In this document: in pieces, positions 1 through 10,024 of the stretch
Position numbering within the stretch: the stretch's first letter is position 1
Layout: each line of letters begins with the position of its first letter
NCBI RefSeq assembly: GCF_000417875.1
Contig: NW_006920883.1
Span: forward strand, 618,654-657,118
Origin: Pseudozyma flocculosa PF-1
Taxonomy: Eukaryota; Basidiomycota; Ustilaginomycetes; Ustilaginales; Ustilaginaceae
Length of the DNA stretch: 38,465 bases
Direction: 5' to 3'
The notes under the pieces: generated by a model
Seen by the model: the letters and a program-made list of their open reading frames with translations, nothing else
Told to the model about the DNA's origin: nothing
Databases searched by the model: none
Translations under genes and position numbers: made by a program

Positions 1-3000
1 GTAAGGAGTCGACCCTTTTTCTGTTCGACCGGGACCGCCTCCGCTGCTGTTCGTCGCTCGCTCAACGGTGCCGCCGTCGCTCGCACCACGGCGGCTCGCC
101 TCCGCCTTCCGCGACGCCGGCACCGTCTCGCGCGCACCCGCATCCCTGGCCGCCGCGCTACGGCTCGCCAGCGCCGACGGATCCGTGATGTCGAGCACCG
201 ACGCCGCCGCCTCGCCCGCGTCGACGTAGCTCTGCTCCAGCCCGCCGCGCCCGCCCCTGGCTCCGCCCCTGGCGCCACCACCGCCACCGCTCGACGAGGC
301 CCTGACGCCATCCCGCCCGGCGTCCTGCCGCGCAGCCTTGCCCGGCGCAGCGCTGGCGTACGACTTGCTCGAGCTCGCCTTCATCGGCTCCAGCAGCTGC
401 ACCAGCTGGTCGTAGTCGACGCCGCCAAACGACAGGTCCGCGATCTCGGCCTTGCCCCCGTGGTTGGCGTGCGACCGTGACCCCAGGCCCGGGTGCGACA
501 CCATCTGATGCAGCAGCCGCAGCCCGCTGCCGCCCGCAGACACCAGGTCCACCTTGACCCCCTGCGTCGCCGCCAGGTAGGCGATGTCGTAGCTCAGCAT
601 CACGAGCGCCGCGCAGAAAGCCCGGGCCGCCTGCGTCCCCGGATCGGTGCGCTGCGATCGGTGGTTCGATCGGCCGCCGCTGTTGCCGGCGTCGCTGGTG
701 TCCTTGGCGGGCGGCGACGCCTCGTCAGGCTTGTCCCGGTCCCGGCCGCCAGCCTCTTTGGCAGAGGCGCCGCCAGTCAGCGTCGAGGCACGGCCCCACG
801 ACAGGTGGCTGCGCGGAGGCAGCTGGATGAACGACTCGAGCGTCGAGAGCGTCGAGGCGCCCAGGTTGAGCGTCGACTCGGCCAGGCTGCCCATGCCGCC
901 GCCCCCGCTGCTGCTGCTGCTGCTGCCGCCGTGCTCTGTCCCGGCGGGAGGCGCGCTGAGAACGGCGTAGGCGGCGCTGCTGAGATGGAGCGCCTGCTTG
1001 CTCGACCCGCCGCCGCCGTCCCACAGCGGATTGGGACGGATGCTGACCTTGCCGCCCTGGATACCGATGGCAAACGGCAGCGAGATGCCCAGGTAGCCCG
1101 TCAGCAGCTGCAGCAGGTGGACCGTGTGGGCGATGGCGCCGTTGATCGAGTCGCGTGGGAAGCGCCGCACATCGCTCGGCAGCGGCAGCACCAAGCCGGC
1201 GATCGTCCAGTCGTTGGAGCCGGGCGAAGGAGAGGTGCCAGCCGCGGCCGATGCAGCGTCGCCGCCGCTGCTGCCGCCCTTTGCGCTCGAAGACCACAGC
1301 TGACCCTCGCCGACCGTGTCCAGCAAGGTGCGGTGTCCGGCTGACGGGCTCGAAGGCGTCGCCGTTGCCGAGAAGCGGTCCGGGTCGCGGCCAAACGCAA
1401 AGGCGCCCGGCATGTAGCGCTCCGTCAGGCTCGTCGTCCGCGCTGCCAGGCTGGGCCTCCTGTTGCCTGCCGCCGCCGCCGATGACATGGCAAACAGCCC
1501 GACGTTGGCGGCCGATTGGCCCTGCTGGTGGTGGTGCTGCTGATGCTGCTTGGCGTCCGCGCCAGGCGGTGGTTGGACGGCAAAGATGGCAAAAGCCTCC
1601 TTGGCCAGGATGGCCCGCGTGCGCTGGAGCTCCTCGGATGCGCCGGCCTTTTCCGCCTCGAGGCGCCGGATGTCGCTCCGCAGCCACTCGACCAGGGCGC
1701 CTGCACCGAGGCCGGACGGGACGCCGCTGAAAAGGGGTCGAGCAGCGCCAAGCGCAGAGTCCATCGCCGTCGCAGCAGTCCCGTCGCCGTTCTGCCGTGG
1801 GTCTGCGCCCATCTGCGCCTCGTGGCGCTCCCACGTCGGGTAGATGTCGGTGGACCACGCCTGGCCGTCGTAGGCGTCGATGTTGAAGCCGTTGGCGTCG
1901 TCGCCTGGCCATGCACCGGGGCTCGGCTGTGGCCGCCAGCGATCTCCGACGCGCGCCGATCGCGGTACCGCGGTCGCCGCCTGTGCCGGAGGGTGAGCGG
2001 AGTGCGGGCCGTCGATGCTGCCTCCACCCCGGAGATTGGCCCACGCCTCGTCGAGGTTGCGACGGCGCCGCGTGACAAGTGCGCGCCGTTCTGCGAGGGC
2101 TTCTGAGCGGCTGGCCCGTTTCGCCCTGCTTTCATCGGCGATGGTGCGCAGCTCGTTGATGCGGTCGGTCAGCTGAGCAGCGCGGGCCCGCAGCTTGACA
2201 GAATTGAGAAGATCGAGGTCGGGGACAGGCGGAACGGCGACAACAAGCGCAGGCGGTACGGGTGCGACCACTGGAGGATCCGTCGCATCGCCATCTGCGA
2301 CGAGGCTGTGCCGCGGGCTGGATTCAGGCTCCTCGCCAAATGGATCTGGCAGCGCTTCGGGCGGTGGATGGAGTTGTGATGGCGGACGTCGCCTGCCGTC
2401 GTCCTCGAGGATCTTCGGAGCAGGTGTGCCACGGCTGGACGACGCGGTCTGAAGTGGCAGGGCATCGGTTTGGGGTGCCGTCGATGCTGGCGATGCGAGG
2501 TCGACATGGTGGATGCCGAGCAGGCGGGCTGCGGCGGCTTTTGCCGTGTTGCGCGCGAGCGAGAGGCGGTGCATCTCGCGGTGGTGGTCTGCGATGCGGC
2601 GTGCGATGCAGCGCTCGCAGTAGAATCTCGACTGGGGTGCGTGGCACTGCGGGCATGGCTGCGGGTGGAGGGGAGGATGGTGTGGCGACGGGATGCCTGG
2701 GAAGCCGGGCGTTACGGGAGCGGTGGCGGCATGTCGAAGCTTGGCCCTTGTTGGCTGGCTGGCGGGCGCGGACGAGGTCGAGGGGTAATGCGATGCAGGC
2801 CTTGCGCTGCCAGTGTGGTGTTGAGGGAGGTGGGCTGCCTTGCGGGTGAGGGGCGAGCGGGACGAGGACGAGCCCGAGTCCGAGGGGTAGCGATGCGCTG
2901 GTGCGTAGGTCGACGTGGCGGTGCGGGCAGCAGGGCGATTGGGGTCGTTGGCGGAGCGGAGTGACGCAGAGGTGGTAATTGCCGGTGTGCGAGAGGCGTT

Positions 3001-3129
3001 GCGGGAAGGCTGAGGAGCAGCGAGGGGCGAGCTCGAGGAGGAAGCGAGGGCTGCGCGGCGGCTGGAAGTGGAGCCTGGTCGAGAGTGGGTCTTGGGATCG
3101 AGCCGCGGCTGAGCTTGGCGGTCTGACAT
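1..3129 (-). CDS. ATG14: Atg14/UVRAG-family subunit of the autophagy PI3-kinase complex (3' part beyond window)
   Basis: An open frame of 1043 codons runs from the ATG at 3129 to the window edge with no stop; it is the first ATG after an in-frame upstream stop. Visible: a Cys cluster C159-x2-C162-x8-C171-x2-C174 (CPQC...YCERC) like the N-terminal cysteine repeats of yeast Atg14; charged, helix-prone, probably coiled-coil stretches at about residues 310-380 and 470-510; and the family core near residues 640-700 (FPRDSINGAIAHTVHLLQLL, then GYLGISLPFAIGIQG) and again near 845 (MLSYDIAYLAATQGV). Known of the family: Atg14 joins Vps34, Vps15 and Atg6/Beclin to make PI3P at the autophagosome formation site; Vps38/UVRAG is its endosomal counterpart. 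The Cys repeats favour Atg14, but Vps38 is not excluded. Low-complexity Ser/Ala/Gly insertions make it much longer than the yeast protein (344 residues, from memory). No intron is needed within the visible part. Divergent from RBX1. Confidence 0.8.
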   Translation of the reverse strand, partial: MSDRQAQPRLDPKTHSRPGSTSSRRAALASSSSSPLAAPQPSRNASRTPAITTSASLRSANDPNRPAARTATSTYAPAHRYPSDSGSSSSRSPLTRKAAHLPQHHTGSARPASHYPSTSSAPASQPTRAKLRHAATAPVTPGFPGIPSPHHPPLHPQPCPQCHAPQSRFYCERCIARRIADHHREMHRLSLARNTAKAAAARLLGIHHVDLASPASTAPQTDALPLQTASSSRGTPAPKILEDDGRRRPPSQLHPPPEALPDPFGEEPESSPRHSLVADGDATDPPVVAPVPPALVVAVPPVPDLDLLNSVKLRARAAQLTDRINELRTIADESRAKRASRSEALAERRALVTRRRRNLDEAWANLRGGGSIDGPHSAHPPAQAATAVPRSARVGDRWRPQPSPGAWPGDDANGFNIDAYDGQAWSTDIYPTWERHEAQMGADPRQNGDGTAATAMDSALGAARPLFSGVPSGLGAGALVEWLRSDIRRLEAEKAGASEELQRTRAILAKEAFAIFAVQPPPGADAKQHQQHHHQQGQSAANVGLFAMSSAAAAGNRRPSLAARTTSLTERYMPGAFAFGRDPDRFSATATPSSPSAGHRTLLDTVGEGQLWSSSAKGGSSGGDAASAAAGTSPSPGSNDWTIAGLVLPLPSDVRRFPRDSINGAIAHTVHLLQLLTGYLGISLPFAIGIQGGKVSIRPNPLWDGGGGSSKQALHLSSAAYAVLSAPPAGTEHGGSSSSSSGGGGMGSLAESTLNLGASTLSTLESFIQLPPRSHLSWGRASTLTGGASAKEAGGRDRDKPDEASPPAKDTSDAGNSGGRSNHRSQRTDPGTQAARAFCAALVMLSYDIAYLAATQGVKVDLVSAGGSGLRLLHQMVSHPGLGSRSHANHGGKAEIADLSFGGVDYDQLVQLLEPMKASSSKSYASAAPGKAARQDAGRDGVRASSSGGGGGARGGARGGRGGLEQSYVDAGEAAASVLDITDPSALASRSAAARDAGARETVPASRKAEASRRGASDGGTVERATNSSGGGPGRTEKGSTPY

Positions 3130-3919
3130 GGTGACGGCCGGCTGCAGGGCTGCCAAGACGGGCCGGGGCGAAAGACCGAGCGAGGCGAATGCCGGGCGGT
3201 CTCTGGGTCAATGAAGCGGGGGACCTGGTGCTTGGGCTGCGGGAGGGGCTGGCGGGTGGTCAATCTGGAGTGGGGGATCGGGTTGAGATGGTGCCGTCGC
3301 TGGGCGAGAGTGAGAGCATGCTTGCGCTGTGGCGTTGCGGAGCGTTGCGGTGGGTGGGCAGAATGGGCGGGCAGAGAATCGAGGGCTATGCGGTGGTCGG
3401 GTAGCTGGGTTCGGTGTGGTGAGGCTGTGCGGGCATGGAGCTCGAGGGAGGAGTTCTGGTGCGCGCGTGGGTGGTCAAGGCAGCGTTCACTGTTGAAGCG
3501 AGTGACGTGGCAGTCAGGGGCGCATGGCTAGAAGAGCGAGGGAGGATGGTGGTGGTCGACGACGACGAGGGAGCGATGAGGTGTTGCTCGCTGTCAGTCC
3601 AACGCCGTTGCGCCCGCCTTTTGACTTTGGATTTTGGGAGCGCGCAGCCCATTCCAGCCTCCACATGGCGGGCCAACACAGCGCAGCGCAGCGCTCGGGC
3701 CCGCCTGGCCGCCTGCCTGGCCTTGGTCAATCAGCGCAGCCCAGCGCAGCCCAGCTCAGCCTGGCAGCCAAACCAACGCCAGGGCAGGGCGTGATCGACT
3801 CACCTTCCTCGCCACCACCACCACCACCACCCATCCTCATCCTCTTCGCCATCCCTCACCGCACCTCGCAAACAGCCACAGCCACAAGCCACAGCCACAG
3901 CCACAATCGACAACCGACA
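3130..3919. promoter_or_regulatory. Divergent intergenic region ATG14 / RBX1
   Basis: This 790-bp stretch lies between the ATG14 and RBX1 starts, which point away from each other, so it should hold both promoters. It contains direct short repeats of GCGCAGC/CAGCCCAG type (about 3677-3765), a CCA-rich run (3817-3832) and a GCCACA repeat (about 3876-3903) directly before the RBX1 start. No TATA box or convincing gene was seen. Confidence 0.5.
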
Positions 3920-4860
<941 letters not shown>

Positions 4861-5120
4861 ACATCGTCCATGCACGCCTCTGCAGCACCAGCGGCAGCAG
4901 TTGTCGCCGCTTATCACCATCTTCGAATCGCGGCTCTCGCGTTTGTTCTTGCCATTCTTCGTCCGCCCGCCCGCGAACGTGCGCGCGCGCTTGCAAACGC
5001 CATCCAACGTTGTACCATAGTCCCCCCCCTCTCGTGTCCCACCAGACCCGTTCCGCTCGGCCCACTCCAACGAGGGCCATCTCGACCCATTCAACCACCG
5101 TGACGGTGGTGTCCCGGTGT

Positions 5121-8100
5121 CTAGACGCCGCAGATGGCGAGGATGCGCACAAAGCCATCCTCGCTCGCGAGCGCCAGCGTGACCTCGTCGTCGCTCTGGT
5201 CCTCGAGGCGGGGAGGACGGAAGGCGAGTTCGTTGATGGACTCCTGTGCCACCTTTCCGCTCCATACTTCAGTCCATCCTTCCTTGTCGCCGTCGGAGAA
5301 GGAGGAGGAGGAGGGGGAGAGGGAGGGGGACAGGATACGAATCGACCCGTCCTCGCCTCCGATGGCCAGGACGGATCCGACGCCGAAACACACCGATGTG
5401 ACGGCGACGGGGAGCTTGATGGTCGAGAGGAGCTCGTAGGGCTTCCCCTGCCCCTCGCCCTCGCTGCCGGCCGTGTCGTTGTCGGTGTCGTTGTCGGCGG
5501 TGTTGCTCGAGGGAGAGACAGGGCTGGGAAGGAGACGCCAGATCTTGACAGTCTTGTCCCTCGATGCCGTCGCGAAGACGTGGGGGTCCGCCGCGTCGGC
5601 GGAAAAGCACACGTCCCATACGATGCGGGCGTGTGCGCGTTCGCCCGTCAGTGGGATGAAGGCTGGCGAGTCACGGGATGAGTTGGGATGCAGAGCGAGA
5701 GCGAGAGCGAGAGCGGGAGGGGAAGCAAGGACGAGACGGCGTCAGTCAGTGGCCCCCACGACGTCGCAGCATCTCGCTGCTGGCCAGCGCTGAAACGGTA
5801 CCGCCTTGATCTTCGCCACCGCCCCCACGTCACAGGGTACACTCACAGGTCTGGCCCTGGCGCAGTACACGCTCAAACACCCTCCAGCTCCGATCCTTGG
5901 ACACGCTCACGACGAAGCGCGCATTCCCGCTCCAGCGGATGCGCGACACGCTCGACTCGTGGCCCGCGAGCACGCCCACCTCTTTCCAGTTTTGCAGCCG
6001 GTCGTGCACCCGCACCACGGCGTGCTCGGCCTTGGTCGCCCGGCAGCTGCTCGCAACGTACCGCCCACCGCCCTGCGACGACGACGACAACGCCGGACTG
6101 GCAGAGAGCCAGAGCAGCTCGTAGCCGTGCCCGTACACCTTGTCCAGCTCCGGCCACAGCGTCTCGACGCTCAGCTGCTCCTCGGTCGGCGGCCGCGTCA
6201 GCACGCTCGACAGCGACTCGCGCGCCGACCCGATCGGCTGGCCGCTCGCAGACGGCTCCTCGACAATCGAGGCCGCTCCCTCGGCATCCGTCGAAAAGAT
6301 GGCGCGGTTCGACAGGCCCAGCGGCGGCACGCTCGCGCCCACCGGCCGCGCCGAGAGGTCGGCCTCGCCGTCGTTGCCAATGTCGTCGTGGCCGCCCGCT
6401 GTCGACGCATCCGAACCGTCCTTGCCAGGTCGCGCAGCGTCGTCCGGCGCAAACGACGCGACAAGACGGTCGAGCTGGTGCTGCCTCGAGCGGAGCAGCG
6501 TCGCCAGCGCGTGCGCCCGCCGCGCACCCTGCGCGCGGATCCACTTGCGGATGGCCGTCGAGCCGACCTTGCTCTCGGCCAGCGCCTTTGCGTCGCCGCG
6601 CAGGTCCGTCTCGCCCTGGCTGCCGAGCACGCCAATCACCCAGTCGTCGAGCGGCCGCAGCCCCTTTTCGCGCCGCATCTTGTCGATGAACTCGGCGCCG
6701 GACCGCGTCTCGTCGGTCAGCACCAGCGCCTCGACGTCGGCGTCGGTGCCGGCGGGGCCCGCCACGTCCGACAGCTCCACCACCTCCTGCCTCAGCGGCC
6801 CGAACGCCAGGCGGAATAGGCGCAGGAAGGCGTCGACCCGCGCGCGCCGCTGCGGCAGCGTCTCGAGCAGGTCGGCGTTGCTCTTCTTGGCGATCATGGC
6901 ATCGCTCGTCACGCCGACAATCAGCCGCTCCGACGCCACCAGCGCCGCCATGCTCAGCAAGATCTTGTGTCCGGCGTGGAGGTGGTCGAACGTGCCCCCG
7001 AGCGCGGCGACTCGATACGTGCGGAAGCCCTTGCTGTCGGCATCGTCGTCTTCGTCAGTCGTGGTCGAGGCATCCGCGGCGGCAGTGGCAGCCTCGTTGG
7101 AGCCGCCGTCCTTGGCAGCGGCGATGGTCGCAAATCTGACCCGCGCATTGTCCAGTGCCGGGCGCAGCGAGCCGATCGACGCGGCGTCGACCGAGACGCT
7201 GTCCGAAGCCGCCGCCAGCCGGGGCAGCATCGTGCCCAGCCGGCTCGACGGCACGAGCAGCACATTGATGTCGACAAACAGCTTGCCGCGCTCGACGGCC
7301 ACCGCCCAGGCCTGCGCGTACATCCACTTGAGGTACGACTCGAGACGCCGGAACGAGTAGCGCCGCGCGTTGGCATTGTCGGCCAGGTCCTCGAAGCGGT
7401 CCGAGGCAACGACGGCCGTCAGGCTCCCCTCGTCGCCGTCCTGGCCGCTGCAGACTCGCTCCGCCAGCTGCCGCATCAGGTCGCCGTGGCGCGCGGTGCA
7501 GGCGGCCAAGTCGCCCGCATCGTCGCAAAGCGCCAGCAGGCAGCGCCGATCCCGCCCGCGGGCAGCGCGCAGGCCGAGCCTGGACTCATCCTCGGTCCCG
7601 ATCGAGGCGCATGCCAGGCCGCGCCTGCCGACGCTGCCGACGAAGCCGCGCGGCGCCGCAAACACGCGGACCACCTTTTCGTCGGCGGCCGAGGCGAACG
7701 CGAGCCGGTCGAGCCAGGAGACGGCGTGCAGGTCGTAACCGTGCGATTGAGGGCGCGCCACCTCGTGCCAGGTCGACGCGGCACCTTCGTTGTTGGGCTT
7801 GGCGTGCAGGCGCGTCGTCTGGTCGACCGAGCAGCTTAGCAGGTACTCACCGCAAGGCTCCCACGCCACGCTCTTGGCTGGACCAAAGTGACCCGTTACC
7901 GGGTTGGCGATCCGCCACTGAGGAAGCAGCGAGGGCAGCGTCCCGGTCGCCGATGAGGAACTCGACGACGGGGCATCGAGTCGCCAGATGTGGGTGCCTC
8001 CGCCCCAGCCATGCGCCATGACGGCCTCAAAGCCTTCGCTGTCGGCGCCGTCGGCTCTGTCGGCGCTGCTGCCAGACGGTTTCCAGAGCGCGCCAAAGAA

Positions 8101-9597
8101 GCCGAGGTTGCTGGCACCGCCGACCTCGCCAAAGCGCTGGCTTGGCAGCCAGATGGAACTGGCGATGTGATGCGCCGAGGGCCCGCGGGCCCGCTTGGCC
8201 CCTCCCGTCGAGACGAGCGAGTGGTCAAACAGAGGGAACGGCGAGGTCGGTGCGGCAGGCGATGGCGGTGCAGCTGGCACGGTGCCCGTGGGCGTCCAGA
8301 GGATGAGGCTGTTGTCGGCCGACGAGGTGAGGAGCGCTGCCGGCTGGACCAAGGCGGGCCCTGCGACGCCATCTGCGCTGTCGCTCTTGTGCGACGGCAC
8401 CGCCGGATGCCACCTGACCCCGGTGACCCAGTTGTCGTGGCCGATGAGGAGGGCGTCGAAGGTGACGGCCCAGCGGTCGGCAGCGTGGCCATCGCCGCCG
8501 CCGCCGGCAGCGTCAAAGTACTGGGCCTTTGTTGAGATCTCGCCGTCTGCCTTTGTCATGTCGCCCTCGATCTTGGACACCATGGCCTCGAAGTCGTCGG
8601 CTCTGAGCGGCTGATCCGAGGCTGTTTGGCGTTGGCCGTCGCCGCCGTCGAGCTGGTCGTCGTCGGTGGCGGCCCTGGCAATCTTCCACAGCCTGACGCT
8701 GCTGTCCTGCGAGCCGCTGGCTAGCATGATGATGTCCGAGACGGCGGTGTGGCAAAAGTCGATCGACTTGACCCAGTCCTCGTGGCCCTCGAGCGCGAGC
8801 TTGTGGACGAAGGTGGGTCGGGCGGCGGTGGTTGAGGCGAGGTCTGCGGCGTAGAGGTCGATTTTGCGCGTGGTGGTGGCGACGGCCATGAGGAGCTTAC
8901 CAGGGGGCTGTGGAGAGGACGAGGAGGTCGCGGTGGATGCGGGAAGGGGCAGCAGTGCGACGTCGAGCGGGAAGCGGCCGTTGAGGTCGATGGTCTGGGC
9001 CAGATCGAGCTGGTCGTTGGCGTCGTCGTTGCCGTCGCCAGAGGTGCGAAGGGTCCAGACCTTGAGCAGACCATCGGATGCGCCCGTGACGATGACCTCG
9101 GAGGGATAGGCGAAGGAGGAGAGGTCTGCAGTGGGTCTGAGCACGCCGATGGCCGAGATGGAGCCGGAGTGAGCGTCGCTGACGGTTGCGGTGCGGGTCC
9201 AACCGGGAGCGAGGGATGGTGCGTCTATGGAGGGGCGATGCTTCCACACGGCGAATGCGCCATCACCTGCGCCGGCTACGATGCTTGGCGTGGGTTGTTG
9301 TGATGCATGGTTTGCATGGTCGTGAGGTGGTGGCGGTGCGCTGAACTTGAGGGACGAGATTGGCTTTGTGAAGGGGGTGACGATGAGCTGGTGGATCTGG
9401 GTGGATTGGGTGTGGGCGGGGCGGGACCAGACTGCGATGGACCTGTGGGCTGCGAATGCGATGGTGCTGTGGGGAGCGTCTGCCCAGTCTGCGACGTGGT
9501 TGAGGCGGTTGACGGCGGCAGAGGTGTATACGTTGGATGCGGTGGCCCGGGGTGGTGGTTGCCGGTGGTGCGGCTGGGTTGGTAATGTGCCGGCCAT
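5121..9597 (-). CDS. ELP2: Elongator subunit Elp2 (WD40) with an in-frame internal phosphopantetheine adenylyltransferase (Cab4-like PPAT) domain
   Basis: Exon 1 is 9597-5847 and exon 2 is 5662-5121; the intron has a GTGAGT donor and CAG acceptor, and the predicted product is 1430 residues. The N-terminus (VYTSAAVNRLNHVADW) and WD repeats such as GHEDWVKSIDF and GHDNWVTGVRWHP are Elp2. The hallmark VPPLGLSNRAIF lies near residue 1090, and the C-terminal repeats (HARIVWDVCFS, FATASRDKTVKIW) are in exon 2. Between VRVFAAPRGFV (about residue 641) and VPPLGLSNRA sits about 435 residues with a complete fungal PPAT. Its N-terminal part is about 680-858. Its catalytic part is about 860-1030, with GGTFDHLHAGHKILLS (HxGH = H874-H877) and STAIR (1013-1017). 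PPAT converts 4'-phosphopantetheine plus ATP to dephospho-CoA. Elp2 scaffolds Elongator, which modifies wobble uridines of tRNA. There is no dephospho-CoA kinase domain. The frame stays open through both junctions and I saw no GTRAGT donor around the upstream one, so fusion is likelier than a nested gene. Confidence 0.9.
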
Positions 9598-9621
9598 GTC
9601 GTCGTCGTCGTCGTCGTCGTC
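9598..9621 (-). repeat. (GAC)8 trinucleotide repeat abutting the ELP2 start
   Basis: Eight GTC units on the + strand (GAC on the coding strand) end directly at the ELP2 ATG, so the transcript would carry them as its last 5'-leader bases. Confidence 0.85.
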
Positions 9622-10024
9622 GTGGAGGCTGGCAAGGGCTGTCTAGGGGATGGGAGCGAGAGAGGGGCGTGCAAGTGGAAGCTGCGATGCGAGTCAGCGG
9701 CCCAGAGCGAGTGGCGAGACAGCAAACGAGGGAGTGAATGGTCGAGGAGCGGAGGGAAGGCGTCGAGATTTTTGAGCGGGCCAGACGGCGTGTGCCAGAC
9801 GAGATGATGGCCGCAACCCGAGCCCAAGCCGTCCTTTTGGCTGCCTCCTCTTGACAGCCCTCTGACAGGCCGTGTTGAGCGCTGCTGGTTGGCCCCACCG
9901 CCGCCTCCACACGCCTGCGGTGGGGCCACCATCGTTGTTGGACCTCTTTGCTCTGCTTGCCCCCTCGTCGTCTTTTAGCCCCCACCACCACCACCAATAC
10001 CACCAACGCCACCCACCCGGGATC
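9598..10024. promoter_or_regulatory. Divergent promoter region ELP2 / ATE1
   Basis: This 427-bp region separates the two starts, which point away from each other, so both promoters should lie here. The ATE1 side has a CCACCA-rich pyrimidine leader (about 9979-10018). No TATA box was seen, as is common for housekeeping genes. Confidence 0.5.

Noticed and set aside
493..2106. Long open frames antisense to ATG14
   Set aside because: They mirror the codon bias of the real gene in GC-rich DNA; products are Arg/Ala-rich with no family features.
5806..7839. Long + strand open frames opposite ELP2 (for example 6140-7360)
   Set aside because: The - strand carries clear WD40 and PPAT motifs; the antisense products are Ser/Arg-rich shadows.
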